Part shown: in pieces, positions 17,640-26,235 of the stretch
Position numbering within the stretch: the stretch's first letter is position 1
Layout of the letters: the number at the start of each line of letters is the position of its first letter
Source of the DNA: a virus
DNA length: 43,292 nt
Virus record (IMG/VR): IMGVR_UViG_3300025362_000019
Span: 1 to 43,292 of that record
Strand: one strand, 5' to 3'
Notes under the pieces: generated by a model
Database searches by the model: none
What the model was told of the DNA's origin: nothing
What the model saw: the letters and a program-made list of their open reading frames with translations, nothing else
Made by a program: the position numbers and the translations under genes

Positions 17640-18577
17640 ACCACCCTCTTAGATTGAAAATAACGTAAAAGACTATTGCTTATTTTTTTACGATATTCGG
17701 GAGTCATTCTCTTTTTGGTTGTTTCACTCATTCTGCATTTTAATTCGTCCGAGGCATGACAACCTTGTCTTGGATGTCCCTTTGCAGCAAATTGCCTTAA
17801 GGTCGCTTCACTTATTTTTTGACGAGTTTCTGCTGACTGATGTCTTCCCAAGTTTGCCAACCCTATTTTTCGTCTGGTTTCTTCGGAAAGATGTTTGCCA
17901 TAATTAAAATGCTTTTCACCTTTATGAGATTCCGACATCCTTCGTTTTGATTCTTCAGAATGATGTTTTCCTGAAAGGGGATGTCCATTTTGAGCTAATC
18001 GTGTTTTTGTGAGTTTGCTTAATTTTTGACGTGTTTCTATAGAAACAATACGATTTCTATTCGCTTTTGATATTTTACGTCTTTGATCTATTGAAATTAT
18101 TTTTCCTTTATTTCCTAATCCTATTTTACGGCGGTGTTCTTTGGTGAAATGTTTCCCTTTTTTAGCCAATGACATTTTAAGCCGAGACTCTTCTGACCGA
18201 TGAGTTCCTAAGCAGCCATTGGGCTTGCCTACATGAGAATCATGTAATTTACGACGTGTTTCTTCCGAAGGATTTAATATCCCTTCTCCACCTGAAGTAG
18301 AATTTACAAGTCGCCATCCCTCACCCTTGCCATAAATAATCCAGGCACGTTCTTCATTGTTTCCATTACCTATGACTTCGCCAATTAGTTGTATCAGGGG
18401 AAGATGACCAGTGGATAATACGGAACGCAACCAATTATAAAGATGATTTTGGTCGCCACGACGAGCAACATAAAGATGACTGCCCAACCTTCTTACAAGA
18501 GAATTAACGGTCTTGCCGATGTATCGGATTTCAGCAGTAGGTGAGCAGAGGGCGTATATCTTTGTCATCATCGCCAT
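17636..18577 (-). CDS. GIY-YIG homing endonuclease with NUMOD3 repeats
   Basis: This product has 313 residues from ATG 18577, placed six bases after AAGGAGGG; an ATG at 18583 overlaps the ribosome-binding site and is less likely. The N-terminal GIY-YIG domain has KIYAL, then RYIGKT, EERAWIIYG and LVNSTSGG. It is followed by at least eight NUMOD3-type repeats (SEETRRKIGLANLG style), more than in its paralogue at 9535-10296. It lies directly before the tail fibre gene and overlaps its ATG by four bases, so it may be translated along with the late message. It is probably a mobile homing gene, free-standing and not inside an intron. Confidence 0.93.
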   Translation of the reverse strand: MAMMTKIYALCSPTAEIRYIGKTVNSLVRRLGSHLYVARRGDQNHLYNWLRSVLSTGHLPLIQLIGEVIGNGNNEERAWIIYGKGEGWRLVNSTSGGEGILNPSEETRRKLHDSHVGKPNGCLGTHRSEESRLKMSLAKKGKHFTKEHRRKIGLGNKGKIISIDQRRKISKANRNRIVSIETRQKLSKLTKTRLAQNGHPLSGKHHSEESKRRMSESHKGEKHFNYGKHLSEETRRKIGLANLGRHQSAETRQKISEATLRQFAAKGHPRQGCHASDELKCRMSETTKKRMTPEYRKKISNSLLRYFQSKRVV

Positions 18578-18605
18578 GAGCATCCCTCCTTCATCAGGAA
18601 AGAAC

Positions 18606-18645
18606 GGGCGGGCAAGGTAAGGTTTTAATTCAACTGTACCCGCCC
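18606..18645 (-). terminator. GC-rich hairpin between structural gene and GIY-YIG gene
   Basis: GGGCGGG (18606-18612) and CCCGCCC (18639-18645) form a stem with a ~26-base loop, extendable by two weaker pairs. It sits in the 88-base gap after the 338-residue structural gene. No clear U tract follows on the minus strand, only GTTCTTTCC, so it may slow transcription or protect mRNA ends more than terminate. Confidence 0.4.
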
Positions 18646-18665
18646 AATTCTCTCATCGCGATTAG

Positions 18666-19682
18666 TTACGGATTGAATACATTGGATGTACAAATGCCAT
18701 TAACAAATGTCGTCACATTAGTATAACCTGTAGGGCCATTAGTAATAATTCCAGTATATCCATTATCAGCCGCAATCGTACTGGCCGCAAAGTCACCAAC
18801 TACAGCAACATTCGCCTCCGTAATCGTCAGCGTGTTAGTATCACTTTGGTCTATCGTAGCCCCGCCATCAAACAATATGGCGTTGTCGCAACCGGTAATA
18901 TAAAGACCATTGAACCAGTCAAGGCCATTCGACTTGATATACACAGCAGAGAAGTTAGCACTTGCATTTATCGTTGCACCTGTATTGATAGACGAATCAA
19001 GCGTAATGCCTGAAATCTGCTCAGTAGCACCAATAGTATAAGTTGCTTCAGATTCAACAGTTGCGGTTATGGCGTCAAACGTGCCAGCATCGCTTTGAGT
19101 CGAAACCCCGGATTGCTCAGCATAAGCCCAGAGTCCAGCATGAACTCCCTCGCCGATGTTGGCTCCACGAAGTCTTAGTTGACTCTCAGTTCCAATAAAG
19201 GTAGACGAATTGGTCTGGCTTTCACTTATCAGAAGCCTGGAATATTTCGCCGCCATGACCTTGCCAGCCGAAACCACAGTAGAAACCTCGTTAAACTGGC
19301 CGAAACCAGCCATAGTATGAGTCTCGTCTGTATCAGCCAACGGAGCGTGTTCACCTGCATAACCCCATCCACCGATGTCCATGCGGTCACTAATATCCAT
19401 TGACACTATTGTTACAGTTCCATCCGCCTCTATCTTGGTATAAACATTCGTAGTTGACATGATAAACAACGCATCATCATCGGCGTTTGCCACCATATCA
19501 CCAGGCCGAATGTAAACCGTATTCATATCAGCCGCAGACGGAGCACCACCAACACCGAGAGAAACACGATACATACGTGGCGGTCTCCCGAAATGTTGGC
19601 TATAATCAAGTGCTTGACAACTCCACGCCACAGCCAACGTAGCCAAAAACAATCCAACTTTTTTTACAATTCCATTCATCAT
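18666..19682 (-). CDS. Secreted-type structural/fibre-like protein
   Basis: The product is 338 residues using ATG 19682, five bases after AAGGAG; neighbouring ATGs at 19685 and 19679 are equally in frame. A signal peptide (KKVGLFLATLAVAWSCQA) is followed by a short basic segment and then a long Gly/Ala/Thr/Asn-rich beta domain. That domain has repeated ITLDSS/INTGATINAS-type strands resembling trimeric fibre or decoration proteins. It lies downstream of the capsid gene cluster and upstream of the fibre endonuclease. It could be a head fibre or a tail-fibre component; no family was recognised. Confidence 0.65.
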   Translation of the reverse strand: MMNGIVKKVGLFLATLAVAWSCQALDYSQHFGRPPRMYRVSLGVGGAPSAADMNTVYIRPGDMVANADDDALFIMSTTNVYTKIEADGTVTIVSMDISDRMDIGGWGYAGEHAPLADTDETHTMAGFGQFNEVSTVVSAGKVMAAKYSRLLISESQTNSSTFIGTESQLRLRGANIGEGVHAGLWAYAEQSGVSTQSDAGTFDAITATVESEATYTIGATEQISGITLDSSINTGATINASANFSAVYIKSNGLDWFNGLYITGCDNAILFDGGATIDQSDTNTLTITEANVAVVGDFAASTIAADNGYTGIITNGPTGYTNVTTFVNGICTSNVFNP

Positions 19683-19698
19683 CATATCTCCTTGTCCT

Positions 19699-19735
19699 TC
19701 CGGTTGGCCGTAGTTTTTACGCCACGGCAACCGGA
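19699..19735 (-). other. Stable hairpin upstream of the 338-residue gene
   Basis: TCCGGTTG-G-CCGT (19699-19711) pairs with ACGGCAACCGGA (19724-19735), giving a 12-bp stem with one bulge and a 12-base loop. It lies just before the AAGGAG ribosome-binding site. There is no U tract. It may separate or stabilise the messages of abundant structural genes. Confidence 0.55.
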
Positions 19736-19756
19736 TTAAGACTTTAGTGTTCCCGA

Positions 19757-20494
19757 TTAGAAGTTTTTGGCTTGAGGGAACGAATACATGACTCTCATGG
19801 TCGTGGCGGTATTGTGCAAATATGTCCCAATGGTATCACGCACAATGACAGGGCCATCGCACAGGATCACGGGTTCCGCAAACGCTGGCAAAGCAGCCGC
19901 CAACAGAGCATCGGTGGCCGAACCAATAGAACCGCTGGATGCCAGCAAGTTGCCGTCCATATCATAAATGGATCGCACAACAGTCGGTGTGCCGGAAGTG
20001 CCGGGATGACCCGTAATTTCCTTGATTACAACCATACCATGACTCATCGAAGGCGGAGCAATCATCAAGGACGTATGCGAAGAACCATTGGCATTATCAT
20101 CTTTGATTAAGGCATCGCCCCAGACATTCTTCAACTGCACCGTACCGGCAGCAGTTTCAAACTGTGCCGCCGTAGCGTTGCCGAAGATGTCGGAGTATAG
20201 AGCATTGTAGAGTTCGGCTTGGAAGTCACCTTGCAGAACAGCCTGAGTTGATGTGGTATCAAGCCAGTTGTTGATTGACTGCACAACATCACGCAGATTA
20301 AACGTCAGGTTGCCAGTTATTACCACCTCTGTATTGGTAACAGAATCGGCCAAACTGACATCACTAACACCCAAGCTAAGTATGGGCGCAGCCGCCGTCT
20401 TGACCAGCACCAAACTGGCATACGCATACTTGCCGGTGTAACGCACACGGATACAAGGCGCAGCCAAAGCCGCAGATTTTAATTTCATTAACAT
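19757..20494 (-). CDS. Putative head-region structural protein
   Basis: The product is 245 residues, starting eight bases after AGGAG. It is hydrophobic/Ala/Thr-rich and mostly beta by composition, without a signal peptide. It is third after the major capsid protein and would fit a decoration, capsid-auxiliary or tail-tube-like protein. I see no diagnostic motif. Hairpins downstream and near the capsid gene suggest that this whole block is expressed strongly. Confidence 0.65.
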   Translation of the reverse strand: MLMKLKSAALAAPCIRVRYTGKYAYASLVLVKTAAAPILSLGVSDVSLADSVTNTEVVITGNLTFNLRDVVQSINNWLDTTSTQAVLQGDFQAELYNALYSDIFGNATAAQFETAAGTVQLKNVWGDALIKDDNANGSSHTSLMIAPPSMSHGMVVIKEITGHPGTSGTPTVVRSIYDMDGNLLASSGSIGSATDALLAAALPAFAEPVILCDGPVIVRDTIGTYLHNTATTMRVMYSFPQAKNF

Positions 20495-20524
20495 TTCGTC
20501 ATCTCCTGTTATGATTTTTTACTC

Positions 20525-20971
20525 TTACTGTTTCTTGATTAACGCCAACATGATTGCTTCCTTGCTGGCATCTTCGCTTACTTCCACTTTCCGCTTGCTG
20601 CACAAGTCTTTCAATTCCTTGATTGACATGACTTCCAACTCGTCTATCGGTGGCAAGTCCTCGCGGTCATTGAAGTCCGGCACTTCCCTGAAGGAAATAC
20701 CGTGCGACCCATGTGTTCGTAACCTCTCGATACGTTTCTTATTCGCAGGAATGTCGTCTATACGTAGAAAAAACTCCTCGAACGACTCTATTTCGCTGGG
20801 TACATAATTCGATTGACCATGAGACTTATCCATATACCCGGCTTTGAACGCAAGCACCAACGCTGCATCCTTGCTTCGGAACACGACCTGTTTCGGGGAG
20901 TTCTGGGAAACCGGAACTTCCGGCTTCTGTTCCATGACTTGTTCTCCGTTCCTTTCGGTCTGTTTCGTCAT
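20525..20971 (-). CDS. Small head-region protein with SAP/HeH-like C-terminus
   Basis: The product is 148 residues, behind an AAGGGAAGGAAG ribosome-binding site. The N-terminal part is polar. The middle (QVVFRSKDAALVLAFKAG) is reminiscent of small phage head-completion proteins. Residues ~115-145 (MSIKELKDLCSKRK, then the helix DASKEAIMLAL) match the helix-extension-helix pattern of SAP/HeH/Rho-N domains that bind nucleic acid. Such a domain is often fused to small head proteins next to capsid genes. The exact role is unknown. Confidence 0.65.
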   Translation of the reverse strand: MTKQTERNGEQVMEQKPEVPVSQNSPKQVVFRSKDAALVLAFKAGYMDKSHGQSNYVPSEIESFEEFFLRIDDIPANKKRIERLRTHGSHGISFREVPDFNDREDLPPIDELEVMSIKELKDLCSKRKVEVSEDASKEAIMLALIKKQ

Positions 20972-20998
20972 ATCCGCTTCCTTCCCTTGTTAGTGCTA

Positions 20999-21028
20999 CC
21001 GAGGGGAAGGCGAATCCTGTCCCCTCGG
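20999..21028 (-). terminator. Strong hairpin after the major capsid gene
   Basis: CCGAGGGGA (20999-21007) and TCCCCTCGG (21020-21028) form a perfect 9-bp stem with a 12-base loop, 17 bases after the capsid stop codon. There is no U tract, so it is at most a partial terminator. Such hairpins often protect abundant capsid mRNA from 3' decay. Confidence 0.6.
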
Positions 21029-21044
21029 CTACACTTATTTACGA

Positions 21045-22292
21045 TTAGTCATCCTTGATGCCGCGAGTGAACGGGCCACCCAGATTGTCCAACTTGAGCA
21101 TCGTTTCCTCATTCTTGAGCACCAGTGTTCCGCCGGCTACCAGCGTGTTGACTTCTTCCTGTACCTGCGTCGGGAGCTTGGTGTTCATGATCCACTGTTC
21201 GCCGTAGCCGTCGCGTTCACGGTACTCGACAAACGACGGATGCACCAGACGGGCAGAACCCGGAGGCAGACCATCGGGGTCAGGAACCAAGTGAACCGTG
21301 CCGCCATCAACCGTGATCGCCGTAATGTTCACGCCTTCAAGGATCGAAGGGTAAACGGTAGGAACCACGTTGCCGCGAGATGTACTGCGGATACTCGCCA
21401 TGACGTTCTTACCGCAATACATGAACCTGTCACCGGAGTCGTTGTCAAACACGGGGCTGAGGATTTCATTCCAAAGCTCCCATGTCATCTGTCCGATGTC
21501 GTCCAAATCCCACGCATGCGTTTTCACCTGCTCGTCAAACCCGTTCATCTGATACAGGTTGCCGCCACCTTCGTCATGGGCCGCGCCTGAAGCAACTACG
21601 ATCAATGCGCGTTTGCCTTTCCACAAGTCCATGTTGATTTCCTCGCGGAAGTTATGCAGGGTGTTGGCCATCTTCTCAGACATCTTGCCGAAGTTGCCGA
21701 GCATGACGGAATTTTCCTGTTGACGAGTAACATCCACTGCCTTGATGTAGAATGAGCAATAGTTATATGCGTCAGTCGGCATCTTGGACAGGGTTTGCGG
21801 AGTACGTCCTTTTTCGGTCAGGGCATTACCCATTTTGTACAGACGGTCGCCAATACGCATAGCAGCGGCAGTCGTTCCAACAAACCCACGACCATAACCA
21901 GTTGTTGCTGGAGTAGTAATGGTATTAGCGTCGGTAAGAGCCAGAATACGGATGATTTCACCCGTGCGCCAGTTGATGAACTTATCGCCAGGAACCGCAT
22001 TATAGGCGTTAGTCACATCAATGGACGTAGCACCGCTGGCCGCTGTAGCTTGAACGGTCAGATAGTTGAGGATACGTTCCTGCTCACCCCACTGAACCTT
22101 ATCCTGCGTGGCCGTGCGGCCATGCGGAACGGCGGTCAGAAACTTGTAAAACATTGCACTATACGGACGTTTGAACGGAATATCAGGGTCAATATCTCGC
22201 ACCCTGAAAATCCCGCCAGTATTAAGGGCGGTCTGTCCGGCAGTCGCATCATAGGTTAGATACGCGCCGTGAATACTTGCTGTGTTTGACAT
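21045..22292 (-). CDS. Major capsid protein (SU10/DUF5309-like HK97 fold)
   Basis: This product has 415 residues, with GGAGACC before the ATG. It is a good match in length and layout to the SU10/DUF5309 class of HK97-fold capsid proteins. The N-arm leads into DIDPDIPFKRPYSAMFYKFL, and then comes the WGEQERILN strand. A central helix contains REEINMDLWKGKRALIV. The P-domain-like DRFMYCGKNVMASI is followed by VDGGTVHLVPDPDGLPPG and a C-terminal RDGYGEQWIMNTKLP. It follows the scaffold-like gene as expected and is flanked by a promoter upstream and a strong hairpin downstream. Confidence 0.88.
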   Translation of the reverse strand: MSNTASIHGAYLTYDATAGQTALNTGGIFRVRDIDPDIPFKRPYSAMFYKFLTAVPHGRTATQDKVQWGEQERILNYLTVQATAASGATSIDVTNAYNAVPGDKFINWRTGEIIRILALTDANTITTPATTGYGRGFVGTTAAAMRIGDRLYKMGNALTEKGRTPQTLSKMPTDAYNYCSFYIKAVDVTRQQENSVMLGNFGKMSEKMANTLHNFREEINMDLWKGKRALIVVASGAAHDEGGGNLYQMNGFDEQVKTHAWDLDDIGQMTWELWNEILSPVFDNDSGDRFMYCGKNVMASIRSTSRGNVVPTVYPSILEGVNITAITVDGGTVHLVPDPDGLPPGSARLVHPSFVEYRERDGYGEQWIMNTKLPTQVQEEVNTLVAGGTLVLKNEETMLKLDNLGGPFTRGIKDD

Positions 22293-22313
22293 AATGGTCT
22301 CCTACAGCCAAAC

Positions 22314-23021
22314 TTATCCCTTTGGTTTCGTCCCGTCATAGAAACTTGCAGTAACCGTTCCTATAGCGGACACTTTCTTCGTCTTGGTATCCCCATCTGA
22401 GGGACTCCCCGCCGGAGAAGTGGCTGGTAATTTATTTCGATTTTCGGTTTCGTTCGATTCAAAAAGCGACTTGACCATGTTGGCTATCGAGCTTTTCTGG
22501 ACAAGATCACTCTTCTTTTTCTTCAGCGTGCCGAATACAGGGGCTTTGATGTCTATTGGCGCGTTTTTATTGAATGAACGGATAAATTCCGCCATAGCCT
22601 TCGCGCCACCAGACTGCACCGCCTTCTTGAGTTCGAGGTTTTCGGGCTTATCCAACAGTTCGTCAAAACGCTTCCCGTCGTCTTCAGAGAGCGATTCAAT
22701 AAGTTCCTCGTCCGTTTTCTCTTCTTCAGGCGGCAGTTTCGCCTTTGCCTCTGCATCCTTCAATTGCTTGCGTAATTCGCCCAGTTCGGTTGTCTGCCGC
22801 ATAAATGCGGAGTCGGTTTTCTGCCGACCACTCTTCTCTTTCTCTACGGCTGCTTCCGCTGTGGCGACCTTCTCGCGAAGGCCAGTTGCCTCTTTAGCGG
22901 CTTCTGCCATAGCCTCTTCAGAACTGAATCCGAGCGTTTCCCATGTTTTCTCTTCCTGCGACGTTCCCTTTTCTTCCGTGCCTTTTCCCTTATCGGGGGC
23001 ATCTTTGGGGTCGTTTGCCAT
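22314..23021 (-). CDS. Scaffold-like protein preceding the capsid gene
   Basis: The product is 235 residues from ATG 23021, after AAGGATAG; frames extended further upstream are poor. It is Glu/Lys/Ala-rich, with a central coiled coil (EAAKEATGLREKVATAEAAVEKEK to LRKQLKDAEAKAKL) and an acidic segment. A basic C-terminal part (TLKKKKSD and following) could dock on the capsid protein. Charged coiled-coil proteins just ahead of the capsid gene are the usual phage scaffolds that guide procapsid assembly. No protease domain is visible. Confidence 0.75.
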   Translation of the reverse strand: MANDPKDAPDKGKGTEEKGTSQEEKTWETLGFSSEEAMAEAAKEATGLREKVATAEAAVEKEKSGRQKTDSAFMRQTTELGELRKQLKDAEAKAKLPPEEEKTDEELIESLSEDDGKRFDELLDKPENLELKKAVQSGGAKAMAEFIRSFNKNAPIDIKAPVFGTLKKKKSDLVQKSSIANMVKSLFESNETENRNKLPATSPAGSPSDGDTKTKKVSAIGTVTASFYDGTKPKG

Positions 23022-23079
23022 AACTACTATCCTTTCGTCAGGGGGTTTTTGAATACACCTTTTCCCATTTCTGAAATGA

Positions 23080-23108
23080 TCTATACCATATTTTGCGGTG
23101 GATGTCAA
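23080..23108 (-). promoter_or_regulatory. Promoter for the scaffold-capsid block
   Basis: TTGACA (23108-23103), a 17-base spacer ending in ATATGG, and TATAGA (23085-23080) lie in the 116-base gap before the scaffold-like gene. The same ATGG-TA arrangement recurs at the other promoters of this genome. Its place just before the scaffold and capsid genes fits the need for extra capsid mRNA. Confidence 0.7.
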
Positions 23109-23137
23109 CAACAAAATTAAACATACCACCCATAGTG

Positions 23138-23494
23138 TCAATAAGCGTTCTTTTCCAGCCTCGCCTTTTCATCGTTTATTAGCTCTAACTCCTTGTGCAG
23201 AGCGAGTTTACCCTTCTCCAAGTTTGCCAAAACGGTAGGTGCGTGTTCCATATAGTTCACAATCTTTACAATTTCGCCTTTGAAATACTTATGTTTGGCA
23301 TATTCTGTAACAAAATGTTCGGAAAACGGGTCAAGTTCTGTTAAGAGTTTCGCTTCATATTCATGGGATTTCCAGAGAAATGCAATAAAACGGTCAGCAC
23401 CTGGAATCTCACCGATTTCCTTGGACTCCTTAACACTCTTGATTGCGCTATCAATATTTTTGACATCCGACTTTACTTGGGCTTCTAATCTCAT
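23138..23494 (-). CDS. Small helical hypothetical protein
   Basis: The product is 118 residues, highly charged and helical, without a membrane segment. The start follows AAAGGGAAAAAC. Motif-like stretches are IAFLWKSHEYEAKLL and ELELINDEKARLE. It lies between the HNH gene and the scaffold-like gene, isolated by a terminator-like hairpin upstream and a promoter downstream. It could be a head-assembly accessory factor, but no family is recognised. Confidence 0.65.
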   Translation of the reverse strand: MRLEAQVKSDVKNIDSAIKSVKESKEIGEIPGADRFIAFLWKSHEYEAKLLTELDPFSEHFVTEYAKHKYFKGEIVKIVNYMEHAPTVLANLEKGKLALHKELELINDEKARLEKNAY

Positions 23495-23522
23495 GTTTTT
23501 CCCTTTCTATTATATTAAAATG

Positions 23523-23595
23523 AGGCAAGGCAAGAAAATAGTCTTGGCGATGTTGATGTAGTATTTGCTATCGCTCGTACCTTCATGCCTTGCCT
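23523..23595 (-). terminator. Terminator-like inverted repeat after the HNH gene
   Basis: AGGCAAGGC (23523-23531) and GCCTTGCCT (23587-23595) form a perfect 9-bp stem with a 55-base loop. On the minus strand it is followed by CATTTTAATATAAT, weakly U-rich. It lies in the 107-base gap between the HNH gene and the 118-residue gene. The long loop lowers confidence in a classic intrinsic terminator. Confidence 0.45.
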
Positions 23596-23601
23596 TCGTT
23601 T

Positions 23602-24384
23602 TTACGCTCCAAGAGCCACACGTTGCGTTTTGTATTGTTCCCATTCTTCCATCGTTCTATCGTTCTTTTGGCAATTGTCTTTTGCCCATAAAGGTTGCAA
23701 GTTAGCTAATGCCCAACACACACGAAATTCTTGATCTTCTGGATGCTCATAATGAAATCTTGCTTTGGGTACGATGTGATCAATTGCCCACCCATCCTTG
23801 CCGTAATTATCCCATGACATTCCATCAGTAAATTTTGATTCAAGATGAGCGTGCAATTCTCCTACCGTGTAACCCACCAACAACTCCCACGAACGACCTG
23901 CTTTATTACCACGTATGGCAAGATAAATTTGAGAACTCATGCTATCATCTAACCTCCCCCTTGGGGTTAAACGTCTTTTTTTGTCATATTCACGATGTGA
24001 CAGCCTGGCTCTTTCTAAATTATTTCGTGTATATTCCGAATGATAACCAGGATGATTTAATTCCCAAACTTTTTTCTTTTCCATCATTCTTCCAAAATTA
24101 TTTTGCTTCCATCTTTTGGAGGTTTCTTTATATTTTGACGAGTTTTTAGATACACATTTCGCCTTGCTTTTTTTGTGTTTTTCGTAATTGTTTTTCTGCC
24201 ATTTTTTAGAATATTCATTACATCTTTTCCGATGAACCTTCTGCCGATGATTAGTGTCTTTAATACTACAAACCTTGCACCAACTATTTATTCCTTCTTT
24301 CTTTGATTTGTTTTTGAAAAATTCCGAAAACGGTTTTGTTTCTCCGCACTTTGAACATCGCTTTAGTTTTGGGTTGCTTTCCAT
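23602..24384 (-). CDS. HNH homing-type endonuclease with N-terminal zinc finger
   Basis: The product is 260 residues. The N-terminus has a CxxC...CxxC zinc site (C10, C13, C36, C39). A long, extremely Lys/Arg-rich helical linker follows (KKWQKNNYEKHKKSK and similar repeats), and then a C-terminal HNH nuclease: WAIDHIVPKARF, CWALANLQPLW and KDNCQK. This layout is common in phage homing endonucleases. Its ATG overlaps the portal stop by one base (TAATG), so it rides on portal translation. It is AT-richer than its neighbours, which fits recent arrival. Confidence 0.9.
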   Translation of the reverse strand: MESNPKLKRCSKCGETKPFSEFFKNKSKKEGINSWCKVCSIKDTNHRQKVHRKRCNEYSKKWQKNNYEKHKKSKAKCVSKNSSKYKETSKRWKQNNFGRMMEKKKVWELNHPGYHSEYTRNNLERARLSHREYDKKRRLTPRGRLDDSMSSQIYLAIRGNKAGRSWELLVGYTVGELHAHLESKFTDGMSWDNYGKDGWAIDHIVPKARFHYEHPEDQEFRVCWALANLQPLWAKDNCQKNDRTMEEWEQYKTQRVALGA

Positions 24385-26222
24385 TAAACTTGAAGCCCTC
24401 CACCAGTAAGTCCTTTACCACCCGTGATAGGAGTTTCCTTTGGTGCCTCTCCACCACCCTTACCAAGGCTTTGCAATATACGCATATTTTCTTCACGGTC
24501 AACTCCGCTGAATAATCGCTTCGATTCCTTATCATTCCCAATAAACCAATTCATTAGTTCATCCCTGTTTACTCCCTCGTGTTGAATGGCGCGGTCGAAT
24601 ATCATAGATTTACGAGTCATTTCACTAAGCTCGTTACGAAGCTTATCTTGAAAGCTTAACTGCACCGTATATACTCTGCGAATATCTGCACGACTGATCT
24701 CAGAAAAATCAAATTTGTTTTTCTTTGACTCCGGTACATAAGAAATAGACGGCAGGTATTGCTTGTCTTTGGCTAACATCTGGCTCAATACCAAGGTATT
24801 TTCGATTACCGCAGAAAACCACCCGTTCTCAACATGTCTTGCCGTCAGCTTCTCTCTCCCTGACGTTGACTGCAACAGCGATTCCATCGCGCCCGACCCA
24901 CCGCGCACCAGCCCTGGCGTTCCCTGCCCCTGCAATGACTTCGGTTGCCCGACACTGGCCGTATCATGCTCTTCCAGTTTGTTGCCAGCCTCAAACACAT
25001 ACGCCGGTAATTGCGGCAACTGCGCCCATGAAATCACGTCTGCGGCTTTTGCTGAACCGCTGATATACGTGCGCCCGTAAGGTTGCATGTCGGTCTTCTG
25101 GTCTTCACTTAACAACGCGTCACGATTGACAATCTGGTGCGGATGCAATGACATGGAAATCATATCCATGATGGCGTTGAAGAAATCTTCAGACCCCATA
25201 ATCATCCTGCGCCGTGGGCGAATGATTCCCGGCGTGAACCACTCAACACCGTCAGGATCGAATGTTGCCGCCACCACCGGATTACGTAATGTCTGGTATT
25301 TGGCCTTGGCGCTGTAAATCTCAAACTGGTCACAAGCATACCATGCGTGCTCATCCCTTGAGAAGCACTGCAACACAGGGATGATAACAGGGGTATCGTA
25401 ACCTGATTCATTCATCGCTTGCGCTGGTGAACGCTGCAAGCTGGCAATCTGAGTCGCAATCTGACGCGGTGTAGCTAAATAACCGTTGAATATCTTTGAC
25501 CTTGCGCGGTCTATGATCTTCTCAACCGGCCCTTCAAACGGAGTGTCGGGATTCAATTTTTTATCGAACATTTTTCGGAACGGTTCCTCCTGAAACATCC
25601 TCAGGACGAACACGCAACTAACGTCATCGGGCGTAGCGCCGTCAGGCGTTGGGATTACTGTTCCAAACGGCAGACAGGTATATCCCGGCACCAGTTCGCT
25701 CTTGCCAATCCCCATTATGCGATTTTTTACTTCTTTGCCGCCAGCCAAGACAATCTGCTCTTCGGACATTGGTGGAGTAATAACACGCGGCTCAATTATA
25801 CCATATCCCTTGCCGAGTTTCACCGCTTCACGTAACGTCAGGTATCCGTTCCGCTCAATCTGCATGTGCGTCCGCATGTTGTAGAGAACAAGGTCTCTGA
25901 TCTTGCGGGCTGTTTCATACTCAATCTTGGCGTCCGTTGGTATTAAATCAAACGGGTTATCCGCATCAAACAACCGGCTCATAAGCGGCGGCAACGCTTG
26001 GTCAACGAACAACCGCGCCTGCGCGAGCGTAACATCCGACAACGTAGGTCTGTCAGGGTTCACGTCCTGATTGAACATTCGCACGTCCTCGTTTGCCAAA
26101 TCAAAATACGGACGCGCCTCTTTCCATGCCAGCCGGAACAGCGCGAGGTATTTTCTCAGCTTCTTGTCTGAATCTTCGGAGGGCGTATAAGGGGCATAAG
26201 TATTATTGTTTTTGTCAGCCAT
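24384..26222 (-). CDS. Portal protein
   Basis: The product is 612 residues, the size of podovirus-type portal proteins. It begins with a helical segment (KKLRKYLALFRLAWKEARPYFDLANEDVRMF), then MSRLFDADNPFDLIPTD, EYETARKIRDLVLYNMR and a beta-rich wing. The stem-like region carries NAIMDMISMSLHPHQIVNRDALL. The C-terminal part has long helices and a Gly-rich end. It forms the dodecameric DNA gate at one head vertex and docks the terminase. The gene lies one endonuclease away from the large terminase, the usual neighbour. Confidence 0.82.
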   Translation of the reverse strand: MADKNNNTYAPYTPSEDSDKKLRKYLALFRLAWKEARPYFDLANEDVRMFNQDVNPDRPTLSDVTLAQARLFVDQALPPLMSRLFDADNPFDLIPTDAKIEYETARKIRDLVLYNMRTHMQIERNGYLTLREAVKLGKGYGIIEPRVITPPMSEEQIVLAGGKEVKNRIMGIGKSELVPGYTCLPFGTVIPTPDGATPDDVSCVFVLRMFQEEPFRKMFDKKLNPDTPFEGPVEKIIDRARSKIFNGYLATPRQIATQIASLQRSPAQAMNESGYDTPVIIPVLQCFSRDEHAWYACDQFEIYSAKAKYQTLRNPVVAATFDPDGVEWFTPGIIRPRRRMIMGSEDFFNAIMDMISMSLHPHQIVNRDALLSEDQKTDMQPYGRTYISGSAKAADVISWAQLPQLPAYVFEAGNKLEEHDTASVGQPKSLQGQGTPGLVRGGSGAMESLLQSTSGREKLTARHVENGWFSAVIENTLVLSQMLAKDKQYLPSISYVPESKKNKFDFSEISRADIRRVYTVQLSFQDKLRNELSEMTRKSMIFDRAIQHEGVNRDELMNWFIGNDKESKRLFSGVDREENMRILQSLGKGGGEAPKETPITGGKGLTGGGLQV

Positions 26223-26235
26223 GATTGCACCTTTC

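Noticed and set aside
18584-18600. CTGATGA on the minus strand near 18590, a hammerhead core look-alike
   Set aside because: No GAAA partner and no pairing of stems I-III around it; it overlaps the ribosome-binding site of the GIY-YIG gene.
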